Below are positions 33,551-44,200 of a stretch of DNA of 64,000 nt, in pieces (positions within the stretch are counted from its first letter, which is position 1; each line of letters starts with the position of its first letter). The notes below the pieces were generated by a model. It saw nothing but the letters and a program-made list of their open reading frames with translations. It did no database searches and was not told the origin of the DNA. Position numbers and translations under genes: made by a program. The stretch covers positions 3,100,001 through 3,164,000 of the forward strand of contig OZ244128.1 in the NCBI GenBank assembly GCA_965215995.1, read 5' to 3'. The stretch comes from SZUA-309 sp965215995 (GTDB lineage: Bacteria > Pseudomonadota > Gammaproteobacteria > Pseudomonadales > Azotimanducaceae).

Positions 33551-35075
33551 ACCGCCTGTTGAAAGTGAGCGGACGTTCCTGGGGTTGACCCACAATCCGT
33601 TTGTGGAGCCTCAGCGGGGATTCTTCGAGCGCGGTGGCCGTAAGACCTACCTCGAACAGCTCCGGCACCTGTCCGAGTGGTCACGCCGGGTGCTGCTGGT
33701 CACTGGCGCCGAGGGTGTGGGTAAGACCACGCTGTATCGGGAGCTGGCCGCGACGCTGGAACCCAGAGTCAAAGCAGCCCGGATCAACGGCAGCCTGGTG
33801 AACACCGGGTTCGAGGTGCTGGCTGCCGTCGCCCAGGGATTTGGCCTTGGACTGCCGGGAGACGCCAACACTCAGTCCCTGCGCCTTGATCTCACCGAGC
33901 ATGTAGAGGAGCAGATGGCTGCCGAGCGGCTCTGTCTGGCCCTGGTCGACGATGCCCATCTGCTCGATAACAAGGCGCTGGAGTCGCTGATCACTCTGGC
34001 CCATGAGTCCGGACTGCATCTGGTTTTCTTTGGCGAGGTGCGCATGGTGCCCATGGTCGAGCGGGCGGCCAGCGCCAAAGGGGTGGGCTGGCAGGAGATC
34101 CGGCTGACCGGCTACGGCGAAGCGGATGCGCGGGATTATCTGGAGTGGCGATTCGGTCAGGCCAAGTATCGGGGCCGAATTCCGTTCACCGACAACGAAG
34201 TCAAAGATCTGGTGAAGCTCTCCGAGGGTTTGCCGGGTCGCATCAACCAGATGGCCAACGTGCTGCTGGTGAAGCTGGAGACGGGGGAAGGTGGCTCGGC
34301 GCGGGGTGGATTCCCGAAAGTGCACGCAGCGCTGCTCGCCCTGCTGGTTGTCGCGATAGGCCTCCTTTACCTGGTGTTGGGAAACGGCGGCGCGGATGAG
34401 CCTGCCGAGACGGCCGAGGACCTTGCCGGGGAACGACTGGCGGACGCAGGCGCACTGTCGGAACAGAGTGCAAGTTCAGAAATAGGAGAGCTGCCTCCGG
34501 AAGGCACCCCGGTTGAGCAAGAGATCGAGCCGGAGGCTGAGCCCGAGGAGATAGAAGCCAGCCTCGAGCAGCCACAGATCACGACCACGGAAACCGAAGT
34601 CCCGGAACCCACGCTGGAACCGGTAAACGAAGAGGCCAGTGAAGCGCCTGTCGCTGCAGAGCCGGAAAGCGCACAAAGCGAGGTGCCAGCCGAAGAAAGC
34701 GAGCCGGAGGTGACAAGCCCGCCTGCCGTCGAGCAAGCCCCGGCTGCCATTGTCGATCTGCCACCGGGTGCGAAAGATTCGCGCTGGCTACTGGCGCAGG
34801 ATCCGGATTACTTCACGATTCAACTCGTCACCGTCTCCTCTGCGGAAAGTGCCAGCACGTTTGTGGCACGCCAGCAGGCGCCGGCGGAGTTCACCGTGTA
34901 TCAGCTGCAGCGGGATGGCCGCATACTGCATGTGGTGCTCTACGGGCTGTTCAGCTCTCGGAGCGCTGCAGAGACGGCCGCAGACAGCCTTCCCGCGGAA
35001 GTAGGCCGTGTCCAACCCTGGATCAGGACTGTGGGCCAGGTGCAGGACGCCGCCCGGCTCGTCACACGTCAATAA
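33543..35075 (+). CDS. damX: DamX-like SPOR protein with N-terminal ATPase domain
   Basis: 510 residues. The N-terminal AAA/ExeA-like ATPase domain has Walker A GAEGVGKT (55-62) and Walker B LCLALVDDAHLL. One membrane helix follows (LLALLVVAIGLLYLVLG), then a long acidic Glu/Pro region and a C-terminal SPOR domain (YFTIQLVTVSSAESASTFV to HVVLYGLFSSRSAAETA). This is the architecture of DamX, a septal protein binding glycan. The ATG at 33543 overlaps aroB by 8 bases, confirming the start. ATPase activity at the division site is inference from the family. Confidence 0.9.
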   Translation: MAEPPVESERTFLGLTHNPFVEPQRGFFERGGRKTYLEQLRHLSEWSRRVLLVTGAEGVGKTTLYRELAATLEPRVKAARINGSLVNTGFEVLAAVAQGFGLGLPGDANTQSLRLDLTEHVEEQMAAERLCLALVDDAHLLDNKALESLITLAHESGLHLVFFGEVRMVPMVERAASAKGVGWQEIRLTGYGEADARDYLEWRFGQAKYRGRIPFTDNEVKDLVKLSEGLPGRINQMANVLLVKLETGEGGSARGGFPKVHAALLALLVVAIGLLYLVLGNGGADEPAETAEDLAGERLADAGALSEQSASSEIGELPPEGTPVEQEIEPEAEPEEIEASLEQPQITTTETEVPEPTLEPVNEEASEAPVAAEPESAQSEVPAEESEPEVTSPPAVEQAPAAIVDLPPGAKDSRWLLAQDPDYFTIQLVTVSSAESASTFVARQQAPAEFTVYQLQRDGRILHVVLYGLFSSRSAAETAADSLPAEVGRVQPWIRTVGQVQDAARLVTRQ

Positions 35076-35100
35076 CTTCCAATCTGTGACCCCCATCGCG

Positions 35101-35121
35101 GCGGATGCCACCGGCATCCGC
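35101..35121 (+). repeat. Short perfect inverted repeat downstream of damX
   Basis: GCGGATGCC, ACC loop, GGCATCCGC: a 9-bp perfect stem 26 bases after the damX stop with no T-run after it. It may stabilise the 3' end or act as a rho-dependent stop. Confidence 0.5.
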
Positions 35122-35188
35122 TAGCGTGCGGTAGACCCTGGTGGTCGGCAAGGAACTGCCGGCTACAGGAGGCAAACGGAGGTGTGTG

Positions 35189-35824
35189 ATGAGGTCTCTG
35201 ATTTTTCTTGGACTGGTTGGACTTGCCTTGAGTGGCTGCGCAGGCAAGCCGTCATTGAGCGAGCACCAGTGTGCGGTAGGTGACTGGCAGACCGTGGGCT
35301 ACCGGGATGCGGTCAACGGCAAGCGCAGTACTGCCCTGCTGACCCATCAGGATGCCTGCATGGAACATAGCGTTGCCCCGGACCGAGCTGCCTACATGCT
35401 GGGTTGGGAAGAAGGTGCGCGTGAGTACTGTCAGCCGAACAACGGCTACCACATTGGTGAGCGGGGCTGGTCGCACAACAACATCTGCCCGCCGGAGCTG
35501 CAGGGAGGTTTCCTGACCGCCTACGCTGAAGGTCGCCGTCTGTATCAGGCCCGGGTTACCGTCTCCAATCTGGAGTGGGAGATCGATCAGAAGACAGATC
35601 GGCTCGAGGCGATCAAGTCAGAAATCATCTCGGCGGGTGCGGCGCAGCTCAATACGGAGCTATCGCTGGAAGAGCGCGTCCAGCTCGGCGCCCGCGTGCA
35701 ACGTCTGCTGGATGAGCAGGCACGATTGCAGCAGGAGATTCCCGACCTCGAAGCCGAGTTGGCGGTGAAGTCCCGGGAGCTCGACAAGTTGAGCCGTACG
35801 GTTGCGGTAGCGCCGCGCGGATAA
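35189..35824 (+). CDS. DUF2799-like outer-membrane lipoprotein
   Basis: 211 residues beginning MRSLIFLGLVGLALSGC, a clean lipoprotein signal with Cys17 lipidated. The body has DWQTVGYRDAVNGK, several Cys residues and RLYQARVTVSNLEWEI, like DUF2799 proteins, then a coiled-coil C-terminal half (EEIDQKTDRLE-type heptads, LDEQARLQQEIPDLEAEL). The ATG at 35189 has a good ribosome site (GGAGG 8 bases upstream). It starts a run of four exported proteins between damX and gltD. Function unknown. Confidence 0.8.
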   Translation: MRSLIFLGLVGLALSGCAGKPSLSEHQCAVGDWQTVGYRDAVNGKRSTALLTHQDACMEHSVAPDRAAYMLGWEEGAREYCQPNNGYHIGERGWSHNNICPPELQGGFLTAYAEGRRLYQARVTVSNLEWEIDQKTDRLEAIKSEIISAGAAQLNTELSLEERVQLGARVQRLLDEQARLQQEIPDLEAELAVKSRELDKLSRTVAVAPRG

Positions 35825-35861
35825 CCGAACGAAAAGTCCGCCCGGGTGAGGAGTAGCAGCA

Positions 35862-36338
35862 ATGTGGAAACTGATCATGGCCGTGGCTCTGCTTGTCAGC
35901 ACCGGGTCAATTGTGGCGAAGGAGCCGAATCCCCAGATCATTGACGGCAGCGATCCCGCTGCTCTGGTGAACATCATCCAGGATCTCGGCTATCGGGCGA
36001 CGCTGGAAGTGGATGGGGAAGGTGACCCTCTGATTCGTTCCAGCGTTGGCGGCACCCAGTTCGCGCTGGTCTTCTACGGCTGCTCCGAACAGCACGACGA
36101 TTGCCAGATCCTGCTCTTCAAGGCGGGCTACGAGCTGAACGACAAGGTTGGCATGGATGTGATCAACCAGTGGAACGCCACTCGCCTCTTTGGCCGCGCC
36201 TACCTCGATGAGGTGAGTGATCCCTGGATTGAGCTGGTGCTGAACATGCAAGGCGGTGTCACCCGTGCTCAATTCGAAAGGACCTTCGAGTGGTGGGAAA
36301 CGTCCGTCGGCGAGTTTGAGGACGAGATCGGCGCCTAG
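35862..36338 (+). CDS. Exported YbjN-domain protein
   Basis: 158 residues with a signal peptide of about 19 residues (LLVSTGSIVA then KEPNP). The remainder matches the YbjN/T3SS-chaperone-like fold: LVNIIQDLGYRATLEVDGEGDP, GTQFALVFYGCSEQHDDC, VINQWNATRLFGRAYLDE. Family members in the cytoplasm are stress regulators; this one is exported, so the comparison is only structural. It lies 37 bases after the lipoprotein gene. Confidence 0.75.
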   Translation: MWKLIMAVALLVSTGSIVAKEPNPQIIDGSDPAALVNIIQDLGYRATLEVDGEGDPLIRSSVGGTQFALVFYGCSEQHDDCQILLFKAGYELNDKVGMDVINQWNATRLFGRAYLDEVSDPWIELVLNMQGGVTRAQFERTFEWWETSVGEFEDEIGA

Positions 36339-36401
36339 AATACGGCAATCCGTTCGATCAGCCGCCAAGCGGTTGTCGGTGCTTCAATCACGACTCAGCA
36401 G

Positions 36402-38555
36402 CTAGCGCCGTCTCCCCATACCACCGCGCATTGCGCCGTAGCTGTGTGCGCGGTAGTTACCCCGGTTACGCGACTGGTACTGCCGCTCCAGATTCTGCTG
36501 GCTACTGGTGTAGCTCCGATCGAAGCTGGACTGACGCTGGCTGGCGCTCGCCTGACCGGTTCGTGCCTGACTTGCCTGCCCGCCGCGGGAGGCATCCAGG
36601 CCCGCCCAGTCGTTGCCCAGCCGCTGCTGCCAGGCTCCATCGTCGGTGCGGCGGTGCACGTTGCCGCTGCGGTCGGCATACAGATTGTTGGGCCGGTTGG
36701 AAGCCACGGTGGAAGCCCGTTGCCGGTTGGCCTGGGATGTCTGCGGTCGGATCCGGTTCTGATTCCGCTGATTGCGGTAGATGTTGTTGTGGTGTCCGGG
36801 CCGCTGACCGATGCGATTGCCTGCCCAGTAGCCCGCCCGGAGACCGCGGCGGAATCCGTGCCGATAGCCATGTCGATAACCAGCCCAGCGTGCAGGCCCC
36901 CACCAACCGGCGCCGTACCAGCCACCCCAGCCGACGTGAAAGTGGAACGGGCCCCAGCCGTAGCTGAAACCAAAGCCCCAGCCCCACCAGGGATTCCAGC
37001 GCACGTGAAAACCCCAGGTGGCGACGCGCGGGTAGTACCACCAGCCGTACCAGCCTGGCCAGTAGTAGCCGGTGCCGTAGACGATGGTCGTGTTGTAGAC
37101 GTAGGTGCTGGTGTAACCCTGGGTATAGCCGACTTCGACGGTTTCCTCGTCTTCGTCGTAAATACGCACGAACGTGACGTTGTACAGCGGTGAGCTCGGC
37201 GGAATCGTGTAGATCTCATCCGGAACCGAGTCGGCCACTCGCCAGCTGCCCTGCGGGCTGTCAGCAACGAACCAGATGCCATCGTCACAGGCGTAGTAGA
37301 GGTTTTCCACCCGAATGACCGGCGTCGGGGAGTTGACGGCATAGGTCATACCGGTTTCTTCGACCGGCTCAAAGACAGGCTCGCCGTCATACTCGACCGT
37401 CAGCGTTGCGTTGCTGCGATCCACGGAAGCCGTCTGAGGGATCTGAGCATCGAGGACGGCTTCCCGCGCTTCATCGGTTCCCGGTACCGCGTAGGAAACC
37501 GTAGCCATGTCCGAGTCGTCCGGGATGCTGGCGAAGTCCTCGGGCAGCGTCTCGCCGCTCGTCCAGGTCCAGGGCCCGGACATGGAGTTGCTGCGATACC
37601 AGCGGCCGGAGAGCAGGATGTAGTACTCCTGCGAATCGATGTTCATCAGCACATCGCTGTCCGAGTTGCTCATGTAGAGAAGGCCGGTACCTTCGATGGG
37701 TTTGAACTCCGGTTTGCCATCGCTGACGATGAGCTCCGTCGGCTCCGTGGCCACGATGATTACCGGTGGCGGACCGGGATCTTCCAGTATCTCCTCCTGG
37801 GTGCTTTGCTCTGGCGCCTCCGGCGGTGGCTCCGGAGCCATTGCGTCGATTTGTGGCGGCACGCTGCTGGTCACCGACCAGGTGCCGGTGAGCAGGTCGT
37901 CCGTCCGGTACCAGGTGGTTTCATCCGCGGCCAGGAAGTAGCTGCCGCCTTCCTTGAGCACGGTGTAGGGCGTGTTCATGACCCGTTCGATACCCGTGTC
38001 CTCGACTTCGCGCAGCTTCGGTGTGCCATCGATGGTCAACAGCACCGCCGGTTCGGTGGAGAACAGGATGACGGGCGGCGCCATGCTCAGGTCCTGCGCC
38101 GCCTCCTGACGCCCCTCCTCGAGCTCCAGGCTGGCGATCAGCCGATCGAGCGAGATGGGGATGTCCGAGGTGAGGAGCGCGTTCTCGACTTCCTCGATCA
38201 GCCATGCGCGTCCGTCTTCATCCTCAACCGGGAAACGGGTATCCGTGACTTGCACACCGATGATGGTTGCCGTCCGTTCCTCTCTGTCGATCTGCAAGCG
38301 CGCATCCAGCCAGATGGCGCCGAAGATCGTGTCGGCACCGGACTTGGGCTCCACGGCCGTGGCGAAGATGACAGACAGGCGGTTGCCCTCGTGACTTTGT
38401 GGCTGCGGCTGGTAGAGGATGATGGTGGCGGTCGGTGCATCGATTTCGCGCGGCCAGGTTGCCTCGCCGCCATTCGTTGCACCCCATGCGGATGGTGACA
38501 TGCACAGCGATATGAGCATGCCGATGAGGCCCAACCACACCCGCCAATCAGACAT
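36402..38555 (-). CDS. Exported three-repeat protein with aromatic Gly/Trp/Tyr-rich region
   Basis: 717 residues from the ATG at 38555, chosen because GGGAGG stands 9 bases before it. A signal peptide runs to about residue 25 (SPSAWG then ATNGG). Residues 161-236, 264-345 and 382-452 are three diverged repeats: a TEP or similar start, an ID/SDG(T/K)P segment, a TG turn and a Trp-containing end near WYRT, WYRS or WFVA. Residues about 495-560 are very rich in Trp, Tyr and Gly; then comes a basic Arg/His/Asn-rich tail ending in GGMGRRR. Related proteins are sometimes annotated carbohydrate-binding; I see no proof of that. It is convergent with the YbjN gene and stands alone. Confidence 0.8.
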   Translation of the reverse strand: MSDWRVWLGLIGMLISLCMSPSAWGATNGGEATWPREIDAPTATIILYQPQPQSHEGNRLSVIFATAVEPKSGADTIFGAIWLDARLQIDREERTATIIGVQVTDTRFPVEDEDGRAWLIEEVENALLTSDIPISLDRLIASLELEEGRQEAAQDLSMAPPVILFSTEPAVLLTIDGTPKLREVEDTGIERVMNTPYTVLKEGGSYFLAADETTWYRTDDLLTGTWSVTSSVPPQIDAMAPEPPPEAPEQSTQEEILEDPGPPPVIIVATEPTELIVSDGKPEFKPIEGTGLLYMSNSDSDVLMNIDSQEYYILLSGRWYRSNSMSGPWTWTSGETLPEDFASIPDDSDMATVSYAVPGTDEAREAVLDAQIPQTASVDRSNATLTVEYDGEPVFEPVEETGMTYAVNSPTPVIRVENLYYACDDGIWFVADSPQGSWRVADSVPDEIYTIPPSSPLYNVTFVRIYDEDEETVEVGYTQGYTSTYVYNTTIVYGTGYYWPGWYGWWYYPRVATWGFHVRWNPWWGWGFGFSYGWGPFHFHVGWGGWYGAGWWGPARWAGYRHGYRHGFRRGLRAGYWAGNRIGQRPGHHNNIYRNQRNQNRIRPQTSQANRQRASTVASNRPNNLYADRSGNVHRRTDDGAWQQRLGNDWAGLDASRGGQASQARTGQASASQRQSSFDRSYTSSQQNLERQYQSRNRGNYRAHSYGAMRGGMGRRR

Positions 38556-38910
38556 GAGACCCATCCTCCCGGTCGTCGGCCGGTATGAGGAGATCATCGC
38601 CATTGAAGCTGCCTTATTAGGGGTTGTTCGCATACTGCCAGCGATCGAGGCCCTTGCCACTCGGAAAACTACCGGAACTACGCGGGAAGATGATGTCAAG
38701 CTGGCGCCAGGAGTAGGACACTACGCCATATCCCGGCCGCTGTCCGGACCCATACTGGGAAAACACCTAGTGGTGGCGGGTTGCTGGGGGGAGGTATGAT
38801 CGAAAGGCACTTGAGGCGCATTGGAAGAGTGCCCGACGTGCTCGCTGTCTGGTTTGATGGAAGACTGGTGAGAAAAGTCGCTGACTGACAAGGACACCTA
38901 GGAGAAAAGT
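38556..38910. other. Divergent intergenic region, no gene seen
   Basis: 355 bases between the divergent 717-residue protein and the beta-barrel protein. The ribosome sites of both genes are at the ends. I see no clear promoter, no RNA gene and no coding frame with a convincing product. Confidence 0.6.
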
Positions 38911-39768
38911 GTGAAAGGCAAAACAAAAACCTGGCCATTGTTCGCGGGGCGGCTGTTGGCCGCCGTGTTTCTGACCCTCGTCACGGCGCAGGCAAATGCG
39001 GACAAACCTCGCTTCGGAGATACCTTTGAGTTCAAGATCGGTGGTATGAACTACAAAGCCGATGCGAAATTCAGTTCGACCAGGGAAGGACGCCCCGAAG
39101 TGGAGCTGGATCTGAACGACCTCGATGTGGATGATAAAGCGACGAACATCTGGTTAGGCTTCAACTGGCAGTTTGCCGACAATTGGGGACTGTCGTTCAC
39201 CTACTCGGCCTACGATGGTGAAGGTGTTGCACTGGCTTCCGAAGACGGTAACTTCGGTGACATCGATTACTCGGTAAACGCGACTCTCGAATCCGAGTTC
39301 GACATTGAGTACTACATCGTGAGTCTCGGCTGGGATTTCATCAATACAGGGCAGAGTCATTTCGGGGTCGGGTTTGGTTTGCACATTGCAGACCTGAGCA
39401 CGACCCTTGCTGCAACACTCGAGCTGGATGTTGACGGCAATCCCATCACGCCCGTCGAGCTCGGTGCCTCCACCGCAGATGTGACGGCACCGCTGCCGAA
39501 TTTCCAGATTCGAGGTGGCCACCGGTTCGGGGACAGTTTCTACTTAGGCGGTTACCTGGGCTACTTCGCGCTGGAGCTGGATGACGTGGATGGCGAGTTG
39601 ATCACAGGTACTGTCTTTGGTGAGTGGCGGCCCGGTGGTGGCAACTTCGGCGTCGGGCTCGGCTATCAGTTCATTGATATAGAGGTGACCGAGGAAACCT
39701 CCTCGCGAACGAACAAGCTGGACACCGAGGGCACAGGCCCGATGCTGTATGTCAGCGTAGGTTTCTGA
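38911..39768 (+). CDS. Outer-membrane beta-barrel protein, function unknown
   Basis: 285 residues starting with GTG at 38911, which has AGGAG 6 bases upstream. The signal peptide ends near residue 30 (VTAQANA then DKPRF). The rest alternates aromatic and polar residues, typical of an 8- to 12-stranded barrel (IWLGFNWQFADNWGLSFTYS, YYIVSLGWDFINTG, FGVGLGYQFIDIEV), and ends in Phe (LYVSVGF), the usual outer-membrane C-terminus. No catalytic motif recognised. It converges on gltD. Confidence 0.8.
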   Translation: MKGKTKTWPLFAGRLLAAVFLTLVTAQANADKPRFGDTFEFKIGGMNYKADAKFSSTREGRPEVELDLNDLDVDDKATNIWLGFNWQFADNWGLSFTYSAYDGEGVALASEDGNFGDIDYSVNATLESEFDIEYYIVSLGWDFINTGQSHFGVGFGLHIADLSTTLAATLELDVDGNPITPVELGASTADVTAPLPNFQIRGGHRFGDSFYLGGYLGYFALELDDVDGELITGTVFGEWRPGGGNFGVGLGYQFIDIEVTEETSSRTNKLDTEGTGPMLYVSVGF

Positions 39769-39811
39769 TTAGTCTGACGGGCCCGGCAACCCGAGCTCAT
39801 CGATGCTCTGC

Positions 39812-41275
<1,464 letters not shown>

Positions 41276-41287
41276 CGTTGCTTCCGC

Positions 41288-44200
41288 TTAACCTGCGCTC
41301 ATCGCCGTGCGCCGTGCTTCCAGTACCCGCTTGTAGTCGGTGGGCATCACCTTGACGAACTCTCTCAAGGCCTGCTCCCAGTTTTCGAGCACCCGTCTGG
41401 CCACCGGCGAATCCGTGTAGTTGTAGTGCTTCTCGATCAGGGTCTTCAGCTCGGCGACGTCTTCCGGTGCGTCCATCGCTTCGAGCTCAACCATCTCCAT
41501 GTTGCATTGGCGGGCGAAGGCCTGTTCCGGATCCCATACGTAGGCAATGCCACCACTCATACCTGCCGCGAAGTTGCGGCCGGTAGGACCGAGGATGACG
41601 GCGCGGCCGCCGGTCATGTACTCGCAACCGTGATCACCCACACCTTCCACCACCGCGGAGGCACCGGAGTTGCGCACGCAGAACCGTTCTGCCGCCACGC
41701 CGCGGAAGTAGCACTCGCCGCTGGTGGCACCGTAGAGCACCACGTTGCCGATGAGGATCTGCTCTTCCGCTTTAAAGGGACTTTCTTTTGGCGGGTAGAT
41801 GACGATGCGGCCGCCGGAGAGCCCTTTGCCGACGTAGTCGTTGGCGTCGCCTTCCACTTCCAGGGTCACCCCCTTGGCCAGCCAGGCACCGAAGCTTTGT
41901 CCGGCGGAGCCGTGGAACTTGAAGTGCAGGGTCTCGTTCGGAAGCATGTCCGGGCCCACTTCACGAATGATCAGGTTGGAGAGCATGGCGCCCACCACCC
42001 TGTTGGTGTTGACGATGGTGAGCTCGTCGTAGAGCTTCTGGCCACTGCGAATCGCCGGCAGCGCCAGTTCCATCAGCTCGTTGTCGATCGCGCGGTCGAG
42101 CTGGTGGTCCTGCTCATGGATGGCATAGCTGCCGAGGAACTCGGGCGGCTCTTCTGCTGGGGTCAGCAGCTCGGTGAGGTCGAGGCCCTTTGCTTTCCAG
42201 TGATCGACAGCCGCATCCACATGCAGAGCATCCACCCGGCCGATCATGTCGTTCACGGTCTTGAAGCCGAGCTCGGCCATGATCATGCGCAGTTCTTTGG
42301 CAACCATGAACAGGTAGTTCACCACGTGTTCCGGTGAGCCTGAGAATTTCTTCCGGAGCTCTGGATCCTGGGTCGCGATGCCTACCGGGCAGGTGTTCAA
42401 GTGGCACTTGCGCATCATGATGCAGCCCAGCGCGATGAGCGGTGCGGTGGCGAAGCCGAACTCCTCGGCCCCGAGCAGCGCCGCGATGGCCACATCCCGA
42501 CCCGTCTTGATCTGGCCGTCCGTCTGCAGCACGACTCGGGAACGCAGATTGTTCAGCACCAGGGTCTGATGGGTTTCGGCGATACCGAGCTCCCAGGGCA
42601 CGCCGGCGTGCTTGATCGAGGTGAGAGGCGATGCACCCGTGCCGCCGGTGTCACCGGCGATCACCAGGTGGTCGGCCCGGGCCTTGGTCACCCCCGCGGC
42701 GACCGTACCGACACCGATCTCCGCGCCCAGCTTGACGCTGATGCGTGCCTGGGGATTGGCGTTCTTCAGATCGTGGATCAGCTGCGCCATGTCCTCGATG
42801 GAGTAGATGTCGTGGTGCGGAGGTGGGCTGATCAGGCCCACGCCCGGCGTCGAGTGCCGAATGCTGGCGATGATGTCGTCCACCTTGTGGCCGGGCAGCT
42901 CACCCCCCTCGCCAGGCTTGGCGCCCTGAATGATCTTGATCTGGATCTCGTCCGAGTTGGTCAGGTAGTTGATGGTGACCCCGAACCGGCCACTGGCCAC
43001 CTGCTTGATGGCGCTGCGTTTGGAGTCGCCGTTGGCCAGCGGGATGAAGCGGCTCGGATCTTCGCCACCCTCGCCGGTGTTGGACTTGCCACCCAAGCGG
43101 TTCATGGCGATGGCCAGCGACTCATGGGCTTCGGCACTGATGGAGCCGAAGCTCATGGCACCGGTGGCGAAGCGCTTGACGATTTCCTGCTCGGGCTCCA
43201 CCTCGTCGAGCGGAATCGAGCCGCCGTTGGCACCTTCTCTGAATGACAGCAGACCGCGGAGCATGCTCTTCCGGGTGGATTCGTCGTTGGTGTGTCTGGC
43301 GAAGCGCCAGTAGGCATCCTCGCTATTGGTCCGCGACGCCACCTGCAGATCGGCGATGGCTTCCGGATCCCACATGTGGGTGTCGCCGTGCCGGCGCCAA
43401 TGGAAATCACCAGGGTTCGGCAGCACGGCCACGTTCGGCGAGCGGCTCGGGTAGCCCAGTTGATGCCGACGTTGCATCTCTTCCGCAAGCACGTCCAGAT
43501 TCACGCCCTGCACGCGGGATGCGGTGCCGACGAAAGCCCGCTCGATGACGTCTTCAGCCAGGCCGACGGCTTCGAAGATCTGCGCCCCTTTGTAAGACTG
43601 CAGAGTGGAGATGCCCATCTTGGCCATCACCTTGAGCATGCCTTTGGCGGTGCCCTTCCGGTACGCGGCGACCACATCGTCGTCGGACTGGATGTGCGAG
43701 GCACCATCCAGGTAGCCCTTGCGCCGGGAATCCCAGAGGGCTTCGAAGGCGAGGTAGGGATTGATGGCATCAGCGCCGTAGCCCACCAGCAGGCAGTGAT
43801 GGTGCACCTCCCGGGCCTCACCGGACTCGAGAATCAGGCCAATCCGGGTTCTGGATTCCTCCCGGTTCAGATGGTGGTGCACGGCGCCGACCGCCAGCAG
43901 GGAGCTGATCGGCACGTGGTCCACATCCACGTTGCGGTCGGAGAGCACGACGAGGGAGTAGCCGTCGGCGATGGCCGCGGAGGCTTCCGCGCAGATCCGG
44001 TCCAGGGCGGCGACCAGACCGTCCTTGCCGGGGCTCACCGGGAAGGTGATGTCGATCACCTTGCTCTTCCAGCCCCGATGGTCTATGTGCTTGAGCGCGG
44101 CCAGCTCCTCGTTGGAGAGGATCGGGTGTGGCACACGCAGCCGGTTCGCATGCTGCTCCGAGGTCTCGAGCAGGTTCTGCTCCGGACCGATGTAGCAGTT

